In this document: in pieces, positions 1 through 11,485 of the stretch | Position numbering within the stretch: the first letter of the stretch is position 1 | How the letters are laid out: the number at the start of each line of letters is the position of its first letter | Assembly (NCBI GenBank): GCA_964016875.1 | Contig: OZ024735.1 | Location: 18,985,981-19,049,980 of the forward strand | From: Fallopia convolvulus | Taxonomy: Eukaryota; Streptophyta; Magnoliopsida; Caryophyllales; Polygonaceae | Length of the DNA stretch: 64,000 nt | Direction: 5' to 3' | Position numbers and translations under genes: made by a program | Notes under the pieces: model-generated | Seen by the model: only the letters and a program-made list of their open reading frames with translations | What the model was told of the DNA's origin: nothing | Database searches by the model: none

Positions 1-560
1 TGATCAAATGGAGCTCAAAGATCAATTGAAATTGTGGATTTTTGAGATGAGAGGAAATGAAACTTTCTCAAAGTTGGAAAATATAGGAGCTCTCGCTAAG
101 AAGATGGTTGAGGTAAATTTACAACACTTTTCACTTGGTATATCGTCTTATCGAGTTGGTTTTGGTGTTACCCGTTACCACTGCTACAGTGGAAAGACCG
201 AAAGAGTCTTATCGGCAATGAATATTATCAAAACTGACTTGCGTAACAAGATGGATGATGAGTATTTTAATGATTGTCTAGTGTGCTATGTGGAGAAAGA
301 GATTTTTAGAAGCATTGATAATGAAGATATCATGCAAAATTTTCAAAATATGAAAACTCGTAAGATAGATTTATCTCCTTTGTTGTTTGCAGAGTTGTAG
401 ATGGTGTAATGACTTTATAGTTATCTAATTTTGTTAATGAACTTTTGGTTGCTATCTTTGTATGTACTTATATTTGAACCATATATTAAACGTCGCCAAG
501 TTTATAAATTTTATTTACTAAACCCGCCTCTCTTTTTAAGAATTCTTGGGTCCGCCACTA
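1..560 (+). mobile_element. 3' end of a hAT (TTF/DUF4371-type) DNA transposon
   Basis: The window opens inside a degraded hAT element. A transposase tail (8-400) is followed by about 160 bp of AT-rich DNA. It ends at 560 with ggtccgccacta, which resembles the usual 3' terminus of plant TTF-type hAT elements (their ends read roughly CAGTGGCGGA...). The left end lies outside the window, so the 8-bp TSD (candidate gatatatg at 561-568) cannot be confirmed. The boundary is inferred from the terminal motif; membership rests on the transposase tail. Confidence 0.6.
8..400 (+). pseudogene. hAT transposase, C-terminal dimerisation region, frameshifted
   Basis: The 130-codon ORF matches the C-terminal end of plant TTF-type zinc-finger/hAT transposases. 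Near its start it has a block like 'LKLWIFEMR...FSKLENIGALAKKMVE', and further on the dimerisation motif SAMNIIKTDLRNKM followed by NDCLVCYVEKEIF. Between these, around 165-215, the conserved 'LPVTTATVER' peptide is found only in the next reading frame, so two compensating frameshifts have scrambled it. The catalytic core and zinc finger are absent (outside the window or lost). It is a decayed transposase fragment, not a host gene. Confidence 0.8.
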
Positions 561-1036
561 GATATATGTACGGGCTCTATCGCATCGCGCATGGAGTTGT
601 GTTAATCTCCACGTTATATTCCAAACTTTGAAATAAAAAGCTTAAACATCTTGGATAATATATATGTGTGTGTCTTTCTCATTTGAGCGTCCTTAGTTTT
701 AAATTAAAAACATTGAATTTTAGGAGGCAAGTGACCTAGCTAGTTAATTAGGTTATACAAGTTTGCCATGCATCTACGGTTTTAAACGTGAAAACCTTGT
801 AAATTGTAATGTTCTCCAATCTTATACGTACGTAGTAGGAGTATCACTTAGGATAATCTCTAATTTTGAAGTTATAAAATTATGATTTTTGGATATATTA
901 TTATGATTGTCGTCTGCCACATGCCATGATCAAACAGAAATTAAGGAATGGAAAATCTATTCTTAGTCGTCTGTCAGAGGATCAGGTTATGCTTTGTCAG
1001 AAGAGATCGAGAGGCGTGTGCTTTGTATAATACTCA
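561..1036. other. Intergenic AT-rich DNA
   Basis: No ORF, repeat or RNA gene can be supported in this stretch. It leads into a motif (gtgtgctttgtataa, near 1016-1030) that recurs near 2516 and 2620. Confidence 0.5.
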
Positions 1037-1044
1037 CTAGTAGT

Positions 1045-1695
1045 TAGGGGTGTTCAAAAATATCCGATCCGGTGATCCGACGATCCGATCCGCGAAAATC
1101 CGAATCCGTTGGAAAATTATCCGAATCCGACCCGATCCGAGAAAATTAGCCGGATCACCGGATCGGATACGGATCGGGTCGTCAAACCCCCCGGATATCC
1201 GAGGGTATAATACTATACATATATATTTTGTTCAATAACAAAAAGTTTAATAGTCCAAGTAGTTTTATGTGCTTCGACTTTCTAGTACTACCCCTTTTTT
1301 GTTCGTTTTTCTAATTAATTTTAATATATTTCACCCCACAAATAAAATTAACGATAAATAAAACCTAAATCTATATTTAACACCCCATTTTTATTTTAAT
1401 TTAAATTATTATTTTTCTCTTTCTTTTATGCGGATGATTATTTGGATCGTGATTTTTGGGTGAAATTTACCGACTAAATAAATTATTTGGAACTTAAATA
1501 CAAAAAAAATATAAAAATATGAATATTCGGATATTCGGATATCCGCCACAAATATCCGATCCGATCCGAGCTATACGGATCGGATATCCGGGTATACCCG
1601 GATCGGATACGGATATGGTTTTAGATAAATTTTTATTGCGGATATCCGATCCGATTAGCCGGATCGGATCGGATATCTGGTTATGAACACCCCTA
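1045..1695. mobile_element. hAT-type MITE rich in ATCCG/CGGAT motifs (651 bp)
   Basis: The ends are taggggtgttca and tgaacaccccta, a perfect 12-bp inverted repeat, extended inward by ATATCCGATCC-type motifs in opposite orientation on the two sides. The flanks are a perfect 8-bp duplication, ctagtagt (1037-1044 and 1696-1703), the TSD length of hAT elements. The interior is AT-rich with no coding capacity. ORFs read through the CGGAT-rich ends are artefacts of the repetitive composition. Confidence 0.88.
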
Positions 1696-1702
1696 CTAGT
1701 AG

Positions 1703-2168
1703 TAGAGCTGTCAAAAGCTGATTCGATCCGAAAAACGGACCTGAACCGTCCGAAAAATTTAGAATTAAGACCTAAAAATTTGAACCCGAAACTCAAAATA
1801 AATTGAACCAGATAGACCCGAAACGCGTTGGGTTCAAATCCGAAAAAACCGTTGGGTTGACCCAATTTGTTATATTTTAAGAATATATAATATATTTTGA
1901 AAATTATAATATATTTTGAAAATTATAATATATTTTGAAAATTATAATATACTTTATTATTAAAATATATAAAAATAATGGATTTATTATTAAATATTAT
2001 TTTTTAAATAAAAATATTTTAATAATTCTAAAAAAATCATTTTTCTTGACCTGTTAGGTCGACCCGACCCGATTTGACCGGTGGCCCGTTACAACCTGAA
2101 CCCGACTCAACCCGAACCCAAAATAACCGAATCCGAACCCGACCTGACCAACCCGTTTGACACCTCTA
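1703..2168. mobile_element. hAT-like MITE, CCCGAACCCGA-rich family, copy 1
   Basis: It starts tagagctgtcaaaagctg and ends cccgtttgacacctcta, imperfect inverted termini (TAGAGSTGTCAAA). Subterminal arms are rich in cccgaacccg and gttgggttca, and the centre is AT-rich. It abuts the previous MITE. Its own 8-bp flanks (actagtag and cttagtac) match at only 5 of 8 positions. Related copies are at 5751, 32245 and 59006. Confidence 0.7.
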
Positions 2169-2230
2169 CTTAGTACGTAGCAATCAATTTACCAATTGAT
2201 CTTAGAATTAAGATCTTCAAAATAGAAAAT

Positions 2231-3198
2231 TTTATTGCTTTCTCTTTTTAGAAATATATTTTGTTTTAAAATTTGTCATGTTAAGAAGTCATATAATTTG
2301 AATTATTTGATTTAACTACACTTAATTTTGTTGAATCTTTCCCTTTTATTTAATATTTATGTAATTATTTCTAATTAACAAAGATAATATTAGAAAAAAT
2401 TGTGGTAAAATTTCTCAAATGACAAGTATTGTTAAAAAAAATTAGACCAAAACGACATCTATTTCTAAACGGATGGTCTAGTTTTTATTATTTAGGTTAA
2501 TTTAAATTATATGGTGTGTGCTTTGTATAACAATAATGAATTTACCAATTGATATTACGATTAAGAGCTTTAAAATGAAATTTTTTATTATTTTGGTTAA
2601 ATTAAATCATACGGCATGTGCTTTGTATAATAGCAATTAATATTTACCAACTGATATTAGGATTAAGACCTTTAAAATAATTTTTTTATTAAAAGTTACA
2701 ATCTACGGTTTTTAAACGTTGTAATGATAATTTTGCACTTGCTCTAAACTTCTAATCCTAGATGCCCTTACAAGTTACAATTAACTATCTACTTCTTACA
2801 CATGTTTTATGTATAATTATAAACAAACAGAGTTGTTTTTTTATTATTAAAGACAATATTAATTGTGCAACACTTTACGGAGTACAATATATCAACTAAA
2901 TAAATGTTTGAAACTAGCTTTTCATCACCTTTGACGTGCAAACCCCACGAGATACGCATTATTGGCCTCTTTAGTCTCATAAATTAATAGTACATTTATT
3001 AAAACATAAATAGATTAATTAGTAGGCGGCCAGCCTCATATCATAGTCTTGATAATGTATATTTTGAAGATTTGACTATTAAGATCGACCAAAATTAAAA
3101 TTCAAGTAATAAAAGACGACCTTTTAATTGTTCTTAAAAAAATGTAACAATGGCAGAATCGTAAATCAAGGGAAATCTAGGGGGCAGTTGAGTGATTG
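2231..3198. other. AT-rich non-coding DNA
   Basis: Apart from the two repeat units at 2513-2690, I see nothing codable or structured here. Confidence 0.5.
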
Positions 3199-3206
3199 AA
3201 GAAGAG

Positions 3207-3804
3207 TAGACCTGTACAAGTCCGGGCCAGCCCGGCCGGCCCGGCCCGCTTAAAACACGGGCTTGGGTATTGACTTTAGCCCGAAAGATTCGGCCCGGCC
3301 CGTAAAATATGGGTCCGGGTTTGGACAACGAAAAAAGCCCGTCGGCCCAGCCCGACCCGTATATATTATATATAATTTATATAATATATTAATATATTAT
3401 ATCATTAATTTATATAATTTAATAATATTTTATATCATTAATTTACCGATTCTGAATCGGTAAGAAAGTAAACATAATTAACTTAGGAGTGATAATTAAT
3501 CTATCAATTATAAAATCAATAGTTAGTGGACATCATTAAAGGGTTGATTGAATTAATTAACTATGGTTGCAGGTTGAAAGCAGTGATCTAATTACATATG
3601 GTTTGATCCCTGAATTTCTGGGAAGATTTCCTATTCTTGCAACTTATGTTGCGGGCCGGGCTAGCCCGTGAACGGCCCGGCCCGTATATGTGGGCGGAGT
3701 TGGACAAAAAAAGGCCCGAATTATCGGGTCGGACTTGGCCCGGCCCGTTGATGTGGACAAAAAATTTTTTTGGTCTGGTCCGAACCCGTCCATGTACAGG
3801 TCTA
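3207..3804. mobile_element. hAT-type MITE with CGGGCC-rich arms (598 bp)
   Basis: The termini tagacctgtacaagt and (reverse complement) tagacctgtacatgg are inverted. The flanks are a perfect 8-bp TSD, aagaagag (3199-3206 and 3805-3812). The subterminal arms are rich in GGCCCGGCCCG; the interior is AT-rich and includes a 21-nt near-perfect palindrome at 3443-3463. No transposase is encoded. Confidence 0.88.
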
Positions 3805-3812
3805 AAGAAGAG

Positions 3813-5055
3813 GGAGAACGATTCCGTGACCGTATGGGTTATAACCCACTCCTATTTTAAGACATCAGTAGTATTAATTGTACTGTAAAAGATAAAACTA
3901 TTCGTTCAATAACTTTTTTAATTAAATCTAGGTAGAACATTAAATTACTGTAAAAGTAAAGAGCAAAAAGCAAAAACAACTTACAAATTGGTTCTATTAT
4001 TGTGTAAGTTTTTTTACTGGGTTTGCTTTGCACTCCAAAATAAATTTAGTTGGATATTTTTTTAATTTATTAGTTTTCCAATCTTTCTATAATACTGTAT
4101 GATTAGAACAAAAATAATAATTTACGGCTTGTAAGTTGATACGGATTTTTTTGATTGAAAGTTGGTACAATTTTTTTTGACTAAACCTTAATTTTTTACC
4201 AAATATGGCAAAACCCTTTAAATTTAATATTGTATGTGGATTAAGAGAATCTTAATATATCATTTAACATAAGAGCTACATGTCTTAATTAGGCCTTTTC
4301 GTGGTACATCCGTACAATATTACATAAAAAGCCTTGATCAATTTGTAAGTTGGTACATATTTTTAAATAAATCTTAAGGCACAATATACTTTATCCTATA
4401 ATTTTTGTCGATTGTTATAAATATATAGTTAGGTTTGCGGTTACATTCATCATAAAATCCTATGATATCAACAAGCATATTATTAATATCTGAAATATAC
4501 GTTTAGAAATATGTGATGATGTTTGAAGTTTCGAATTTAATATAAAAAATAAATTAAGTAACGTTAATAAAAAAAAAACAACTTTTTAGCAATAAAAATA
4601 AGATTTGAGTGAAAAAAAAAAGAATTCAATACTACAAAATACCCTTATTATATCTAATTTTAACGGCCGATTCACATACTTTAAACCTTATCATATTGCG
4701 CTATAAAATCTCCATGTGTAATCAGTATATGCATGTCTTAACATTATTTTGATGCATCTTTACATTATGGTAAATTTAGTTGAATTCCCGTGATACTCAC
4801 GGGATAATTTTATTAAAGATTATACAAAATTATGATATTAATATAAAACTTAAAATACTTGTATATAATATCATAATCAAAATATGTAATTTATAAAAAA
4901 ATCTTTAAAATTGTGTCCCACATTTTATCAACATATAGATAAAAAATTATATACTTGAAGTCCGAGTCTTGTTAAAAGATAACAAAAAATTCATGCATAA
5001 AGTTAATATGAAGTATTAGATCAAATTATTATCGACATATAGATAAAGAAAATAT
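3813..5055. other. AT-rich non-coding DNA
   Basis: No ORF of note, no clear terminal repeats and no RNA gene were found. Two short stretches near 4135 and 4335 repeat the phrase 'aagttggtaca', hinting at an old repeat I cannot delimit. Confidence 0.45.
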
Positions 5056-5063
5056 ATACTTAG

Positions 5064-5353
5064 AGAGTTTGGTTCAAATGAAACAAACTCTTATCCTAAA
5101 ACGTGAAACGAATGCACTTTTTCTAGTTCGTAATGCACTTTTCATATAAAAGTGCGTTGCAAAATACAAAAAGTGCAATCTGAAAAAGTGCACTACAAAA
5201 GAATGAAAAGTGCACTACAAAATACGAAAAGTGCAAATCCAAAAAAGTGCACTACGAACTAGCAAAAGTGCATTACGAACTAGGAAAAGTGCATTCGTTT
5301 CAGGATAAGAGTTCGTTTCAGGATAAGAGTTTGTTTCATTTTAACCAAACTCT
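5064..5353. mobile_element. Foldback MITE with long terminal inverted repeats (290 bp)
   Basis: About 60 bp at each end pair in inverted orientation (agagtttggttcaaatgaaa against agagtttggttaaaatgaaa, continuing through cttatcctgaaacgaatgcac). The perfect flanking duplication atacttag is at 5056-5063 and 5354-5361. The interior holds repeated aaaagtgcactac motifs. The long TIR suggests a Mutator-type or foldback MITE; an 8-bp TSD would also fit hAT. Confidence 0.82.
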
Positions 5354-5361
5354 ATACTTAG

Positions 5362-5742
5362 ATACCAAATCTTGTTAGAAGATTAAAAAAATATGCATAA
5401 AAAATATCAACATATAGATCAAGTTATTATATTATAAATAATTAGATATATAGAAAGAATGATACAAGTAATTATAATATTTATTATTAAAAATGTAACA
5501 TTATTTTATTCAAAAAATGTCACGTGACACAATTTTTTCAACAGACATGGTTTATGCTTTATAATGTATTAGGTAGATTGAACCCCCAAATCCCCAATAC
5601 AATGCATTTTTAATTATATGTGTATATTTATATTTATAAACTTATCATTATTAGAAAAGATTTTTTATGCTATACTTTTTTTTATATAAAGTACTAAGTA
5701 TAAGATTGTCTCTCAAAAAGCTTGCTCAAAATTAATATGGGC
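5362..5742. other. AT-rich non-coding DNA
   Basis: Short AT-rich stretch between two MITEs; nothing identifiable. Confidence 0.4.
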
Positions 5743-5750
5743 GATAAGGT

Positions 5751-6173
5751 TAGAGTTGTCAAAAGCTTACCTAATCTGCAAACCCAACCCGAACCGCCAG
5801 ATAATTTTAGGGTCGAGACACAAAAATTTAAACCCGAAACTCGAAATGAACTGAACCAGATGGAACCTGAAACCCGTTGGGTTGAAATCCAAAACCCGTT
5901 GGGTTGCCCGATTTAGTATATTTATAGAATTTGTAAAAATTATTTTGAAACTTGTAATATATTTTATTATTAAAATACATAAAATAATATATTACAATTA
6001 AATGTTAATATTTAATTACAAATTGATTTTAATAATCTTAAAAAATGATATTTTAGACCTGTTAGTCAACTTGACCCGACCGAAAACCCGCTACAACCGA
6101 CCCGATTGACCCGTAACAAAACTTAACTCGATTTAAACCGAACCCGACCGATCCGGCCCGATTGACAGGTTTA
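5751..6173. mobile_element. hAT-like MITE, CCCGAACCCGA-rich family, copy 2
   Basis: The left end tagagttgtcaaaagc is almost the same as copy 1; the right end (attgacaggttta) is degraded. Flanks gataaggt (5743-5750) and gattaggt (6174-6181) match at 7 of 8 positions. Internally it carries the family's gttgggtt and acccgaccg motifs around an AT-rich core. Confidence 0.75.
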
Positions 6174-6181
6174 GATTAGGT

Positions 6182-7397
6182 GAATGATCAAGATTAAAAG
6201 AAAAAAATTATGGAGGGACATTTTTATGATGTTTTTTTTTTTGCATTGTTGTTGGTGAGGTCAACAAGTGATATTATATTTTTACCATTTTTGGATTTTT
6301 ATGATTTTTACATTATGAATTTGATCTCTAACTCCAAAATTCATAGCATATTCATACAAGATTTGAAATGTAAACAACCCTTTACTTGAAAGGTTTTTTC
6401 ATTGGAAATGTGCATGAATTATAACATACATAAGATTTTTTTAACCATAGTTGGAGTATATAAATAGCGTGCACAACGATTCGCCTATATTTAGATAGTT
6501 TTTATGCACATACTTTTAGGTTCGATGCAAATATATAAATAAGTACATTTTTGATGGGGTAGCTCAAATGACCCAATGACTCGTAACCCGATCTGAAATT
6601 TATGGGTCGGGTTATGAGTCAATATGCTGGGATTACGAGGCAACCCGTAAAACTCGTAACATGTAATATTATTTTTTAAATATTTTAAATCCATAGATCT
6701 TACGATATTGATCACTTAATAATTTCATAATTTGTCTTTATCGTTATTTAATCCATTGATCAAGATTAAAAGGAAAAATAACATTTATTTAATTTATATC
6801 TTTACCCATAAGTTGGTACAAATGTTTAGTTTTGTAAGTAAAAATAAAACTTATAATTTGTCTAATTACGAATATATCTTTATCGTTATTTAATCCATTG
6901 ATCAAGATTAAAAGAAAAAATAACATTTATTTAATCTATATCTTTACCCATAAGTTGGTATAGTTGTTTAGTTTTTGTAAGTAAAAATAAAACTTATAAT
7001 TTTTCTAATTTCGAAGATATATTTTTTAAATTAGTGAAGTGAAAATAAAACTTATAAATTACTCCTTGAAACTAGATAAACTTATAAATTAATTTTACTA
7101 AATTAAAAAATGCTCCTTGAAACTAGATAAAGTGAATTTACTTTTTCTACCTCTTTTTTCTTATTCAAGAGAAATTTCTTAATTGGGATGGTGGGTAATG
7201 ACCCACTGGGTCATTAAAACAAATTCCGAAGAGGAGAAGCGCTTTTGTCTGGGGCCCTTTGTGATAGCGACATGACACGTCAGCGCACCAGTTGCTGACG
7301 CCAATCAATAAGTGCCAGCGTGTACATCTCCTTATAACCCTATTAGTATTCGACTACTACATGTCCTTTCCGGGTGGGTAGGGAACTACTCCAACGC
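6182..7397. other. AT-rich intergenic DNA
   Basis: It holds a short patch of acccgta/gggtcgggtt motifs at about 6555-6665, possibly a MITE remnant, and the 142-bp direct repeat listed separately. No gene is supported. Confidence 0.45.
6732..7010 (+). repeat. Direct tandem duplication, period ~142 bp, two copies
   Basis: The block beginning tcgttatttaatccattgat at 6741 recurs at 6883 with few changes, through 'tttacccataagttggta' and 'agtaaaaataaaacttataa'. Two adjacent copies, non-coding. Confidence 0.8.
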
Positions 7398-8098
7398 CAA
7401 AAAAAAGGCTACGCCTTTTTGCACACTATTTTTGAGCTTTTTGCACCACTGTACATTGTGCCGTAACGATTTCACGCTATACCATGCCGTAACATAAAAA
7501 TATATTAAAATAAGATATTCTAATCTCATTTTAAAATTTTTTGCGTAACGTTTAAATATTACGGCACGAAGAAGCGTAATATTACGGCATAAAGAAGCGT
7601 CAAATGCAAATTTTCTACAACAAAATGGACTGGACTGGAAACTTGCATTGGGCCGGCCCATCATATTTCACGGCACCAAGTGCAGTGAAATCACGGCACA
7701 ATGTGCAGTGAAAATAGGTACATAGCGTTTGCATTTGGGCCGACCCAGTGGAATATGTCACCAGGGCCTCAAATTCTGATGGGCCTCGTTTTTTTTTTGT
7801 GATCAGTTAGGCCCAACGATGTTCTTTCTCCCAAAAACATGATTTCCTTATTAAATTATTAATTAGCACTGATTTCTTTTTTTTTTAAATCAACTCATAC
7901 GTACAGTTACTAGGTGAGAGATGGGGCCCCTAATGGCATATTGGCAAATGAGTGGAAACTTGGGCTCCCACCGAATTAATGGGCCTTGTAATATTTGTTC
8001 TATTTTTTATTTATTTTTGACATTTTGACTTGATATTCATTAGTATAAATAATTTATTTTTATTTTTATAATTATACACAATGATATACCAAAATGAT

Positions 8099-8118
8099 CC
8101 TAAACCCTAAACCCTAAA
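8099..8118 (-). repeat. Telomere-like motif (CCCTAAA, ~2.8 copies)
   Basis: Three consecutive units of the plant telomeric repeat (the first lacking one C) sit directly at the left edge of the satellite array. Too short to be a telomere relic on its own. Confidence 0.6.
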
Positions 8119-11100
8119 GAAATATAACGATTTCATATAAGAATGAACGACTCCAAATGAATAACGTTTTCTAATAAGAATGAACGATTCTAAACGTATA
8201 ACGATTTCATATAAGAATGAAAGATTCTAAATGAATAACAATTTCTTATAAGAATGAACGATTCTAGATGAATATAACGATTTCTTATAAGAATGAACGA
8301 TTCTAAAGGAATATAACGATTTCATATAAGAATGAACGATTCTAAATGAATAACAATTTCTTATAAGAGAACGATTCTAAATGAATAACGATTTCTTATA
8401 AGAATGAACAATAAAGGAATATAACGATTTCATATAAGAATGAACGATTCTAAATGAATATAACGATTTCTTATAAGAATGAACGATTCTAAAAGAATAT
8501 AACGATTTCATATAAGAATTAACGATTCTAGATGAATATAACGATTTCATATAAAAATGAACGATTCTAAAGGAATAATAATTTCTTATAAGAATGAACA
8601 ATAAAGGAATATAACGATTTCATATAAGAATGAACGATTCTAAACGTATAACGACTTCATATAAGAATGAACGATTCTAAATGAATAACGATTTCTTATA
8701 AGAATGAATGATTCTAAAAGAATATAACGATTTCATATAAGAATTAACGATTCTAGATAAATATAACATTTTCTTTTAAGAATGAACGATTCTAGATGAA
8801 TATAACGTTTTCTTTTAAGAATGAACGATTCTAAATGAATATAACGTTTTCTTTTAAGAATGAACGATTCTAAATGAATCACAATTTCATATAAGAATTA
8901 ACGATTCTAGATGAATATAACGTTTTCATATAAGAATGAACGATTCTAAACGTATAACGATTTCATATAAGAATGAACGATTCTAAATGAATAACAATTT
9001 CTTATAAGAATGAACGATTCTAAAAGAATATAACGATTTCGTATAAGAATTAACGATTCTAGATGAATATAATGTTTTCTTTTAAGAATGAACGATTCTA
9101 GATGAATATAACGTTTTCTTTTAAGAATGAACGATTCTAAATGAATATAACGTTTTCTTATAAGAATGAACGATTCTAAAAGAATATAACAATTTCATAT
9201 AAGAATTAACGATTCTAGATGAATATAACGTTTTCTTTTAAGAATGAACGATTCTAGATGAATATAACGTTTTCTTTTAAGAATGAACGATTCTAAATGA
9301 ATCACGATTTCTTATAAGAATGAACGATTCTAAAAGAATATAACGATTTCATATAAGAATTAACGATTCTAGATGAATATAACGTTTTCTTTTAAGAATG
9401 AACGATTCTAGATGAATATAACGTTTTCTTTTAAGAATGAACGATTCTAAATGAATATAACGTTTTCTTATAAGAATGAACGATTCTAAAAGAATATAAC
9501 AATTTCATATAAGAATTAACGATTCTAGATGAATATAACGTTTTCTTTTAAGAATGAACGATTCTAGATGAATATAACGTTTTCTTTTAAGAATGAACGA
9601 TTCTAAATGAATCACTATTTCTTATAAGAATGAACAATAAAGGAATATAACGATTTCATATAAGAATGAACGATTCTAAATGAATAACAATTTCTTATAA
9701 GAATGAACGATTCTAAAAGAATATAACAATTTCATATAAGAATTAACGATTCTAGATGAATATAACGTTTTCTTTTAAGAATGAACGATTCTAGATGAAT
9801 ATAACGTTTTCTTTTAAGAATGAACGATACTAAATGAATATAACGTTTTCTTTTAAGAATGAACGATTCTAAATGAATCACGATTTCTTATAAGAATGAA
9901 CAATAAAGGAATATAACGATTTCATATAAGAATGAACGATTCTAAACGTATAACGATTTCATATAAGAATGAACGATTCTAAATGAATAACAATTTCTTA
10001 TAAGAATGAACGATTCTAAATGAATAACGATTTCTTATAAGAATGAACAATAAAGGAATATAACGATTTCATATAAGAATGAACGATTCTAAAAGAATAT
10101 AACGATTTCATCTAAGAATTAACGATTCTAGATGAACATAACGATTTCATATAAAAACGAACGATTCTAAATGAATATAACGATTTCATATAAGAATGAA
10201 CGATTCTAAAAGAATATAACGATTTCATCTAAGAATTAACAATTCTAGATGAATATAACGATTTTATATAAAAACGAACGATTCTAAATTAAATATAACG
10301 ATTTCTTATAAGAATGAACGATTCTAAATGAATCACGATTTCATATAAGAATTAACGATTCTAGATGAATATAACCTTTTCATATAAGAATGAACGATTC
10401 TAAACGTATAACGATTTCATATAAGAATGAACGATTCTAAATGAATAACAATTTTTTATAAGAATGAACGATTCTAAAAGAATATAACGATTTCATATAA
10501 GAATTAACGATTCTAGATGAATATAACGTTTTCTTTTAAGAATGAACGATTCTAGATGAATATAACGTTTTCTTTTAAGAATGAACAATAAAGGAATATA
10601 ACGATTTCATATAAGAATGAACGATTCTAAACGTATAACGATTTCATATAAGAATGAACGATTCTAAATGAATAACAATTTCTTATAAGAATGAACGATT
10701 CTAAATGAATAACGATTTCTTATAAGAATGAACAATAAAGGAATATAACGATTTCATATAAGAATGAACGATTCTAAACGTATAACGATTCATATAAGAA
10801 TGAACGATTCTAAATGAATAACAATTTCTTATAAGAATGAACGATTCTAAATGAATAACGATTTCTTATAAGAATGAACAATAAAGGAATATAACGATTT
10901 CATATAAGAATGAACGATTCTAAAAGAATATAACGATTTCATCTAAGAATTAACGATTCTAGATGAATATAACGATTTCATATAAAAACGAACGATTCTA
11001 AATGAATATAACGATTTCTTATAAGAATGAACGATTCTAAAAGAATATAACGATTTCATACAAGAATGAACGATTCTAAATGAATATAACGTTTTCTTTT

Positions 11101-11365
11101 AAGAACGAACGATTCTAAATGAATCACGATTTCTTATAAGAATGAACAATAAAGGAATATAACGATTTCATATAAGAATGAACGATTCTAAACGTATAAC
11201 GATTTCATATAAGAATGAACGATTCTAAATGAATAACAATTTCTTATAAGAATGAACGATTCTAGATGAATATAACGATTTCTTATAAGAATGAAGAATA
11301 AAGGAATATAACAATTTCATATAAGAATGAACGATTCTAAAGGAATATATCGATTTCTAATAATA
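8119..11365 (+). repeat. Satellite array, 36-39 bp monomer, about 85 copies
   Basis: The monomer is roughly tataagaatgaacgattcta followed by aatgaatataacgatttca, 36 to 39 bp long. It fills 3.2 kb without interruption, giving about 85 copies by length. Variants differ at fixed places (aacgtataacg, agaatataacaa, gttttctttta, and a short form gaacaataaagg). They recur in blocks, so there is higher-order structure: 9186-9304 is nearly repeated at 9496-9614 (offset 310 bp, about 8 monomers), and the aataaagg form returns at about 10583, 10730 and 10878 (about 4 monomers). No coding function is likely. Confidence 0.95.
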
Positions 11366-11485
11366 TTGGGCTGGCCAGATTGGGCCCCAGCCCAGTACAG
11401 ATTTCACGCAAGCCCGTGCCGTGATGTCACGCAAGCCCGTGCCGTGAAATCTGCATTGGGCTGGGCCCAATCTAGCCAGCCCAAA
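11366..11485. repeat. Long hairpin (imperfect inverted repeat)
   Basis: The left arm gggctggccagattgggcc..., with cagatttcacg, pairs with a right arm that reads back as gggctggctagattgggcc... Arms are about 45 bp around a core of repeated gcaagcccgtgccgtga. It lies just inside the right inverted terminus. Confidence 0.75.

Larger units (their letters stand above)
1013..2690. repeat. Three diverged copies of a ~75-bp unit, first copy split by MITEs
   Basis: A unit reading roughly gtgtgctttgtataa, agcaat, atttaccaattgatatta, attaag-cctttaaaat occurs at about 2513-2590 and 2614-2690. A third copy is split: its left part is at 1013-1036 and its right part at 2177-2230. The two MITEs at 1045-1695 and 1703-2168 fill the gap. 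The unbroken copies act as empty-site paralogues that show where the MITEs entered. Confidence 0.65.

Noticed and set aside
1050..1865. ORFs of 62 and 123 codons
   Set aside because: They run through the CGGAT-rich and CCCGAACCCGA-rich arms of MITEs; composition artefacts.
8377..8601. 74-aa minus-strand ORF with repeated SYKKSLYSFRIVH peptide
   Set aside because: It is a translation of the satellite monomers; the open frame follows from the repeat composition and breaks wherever monomer length changes.
8119..11365. CRISPR-like array
   Set aside because: The units are contiguous monomers with no unique spacers, and this is plant nuclear DNA.
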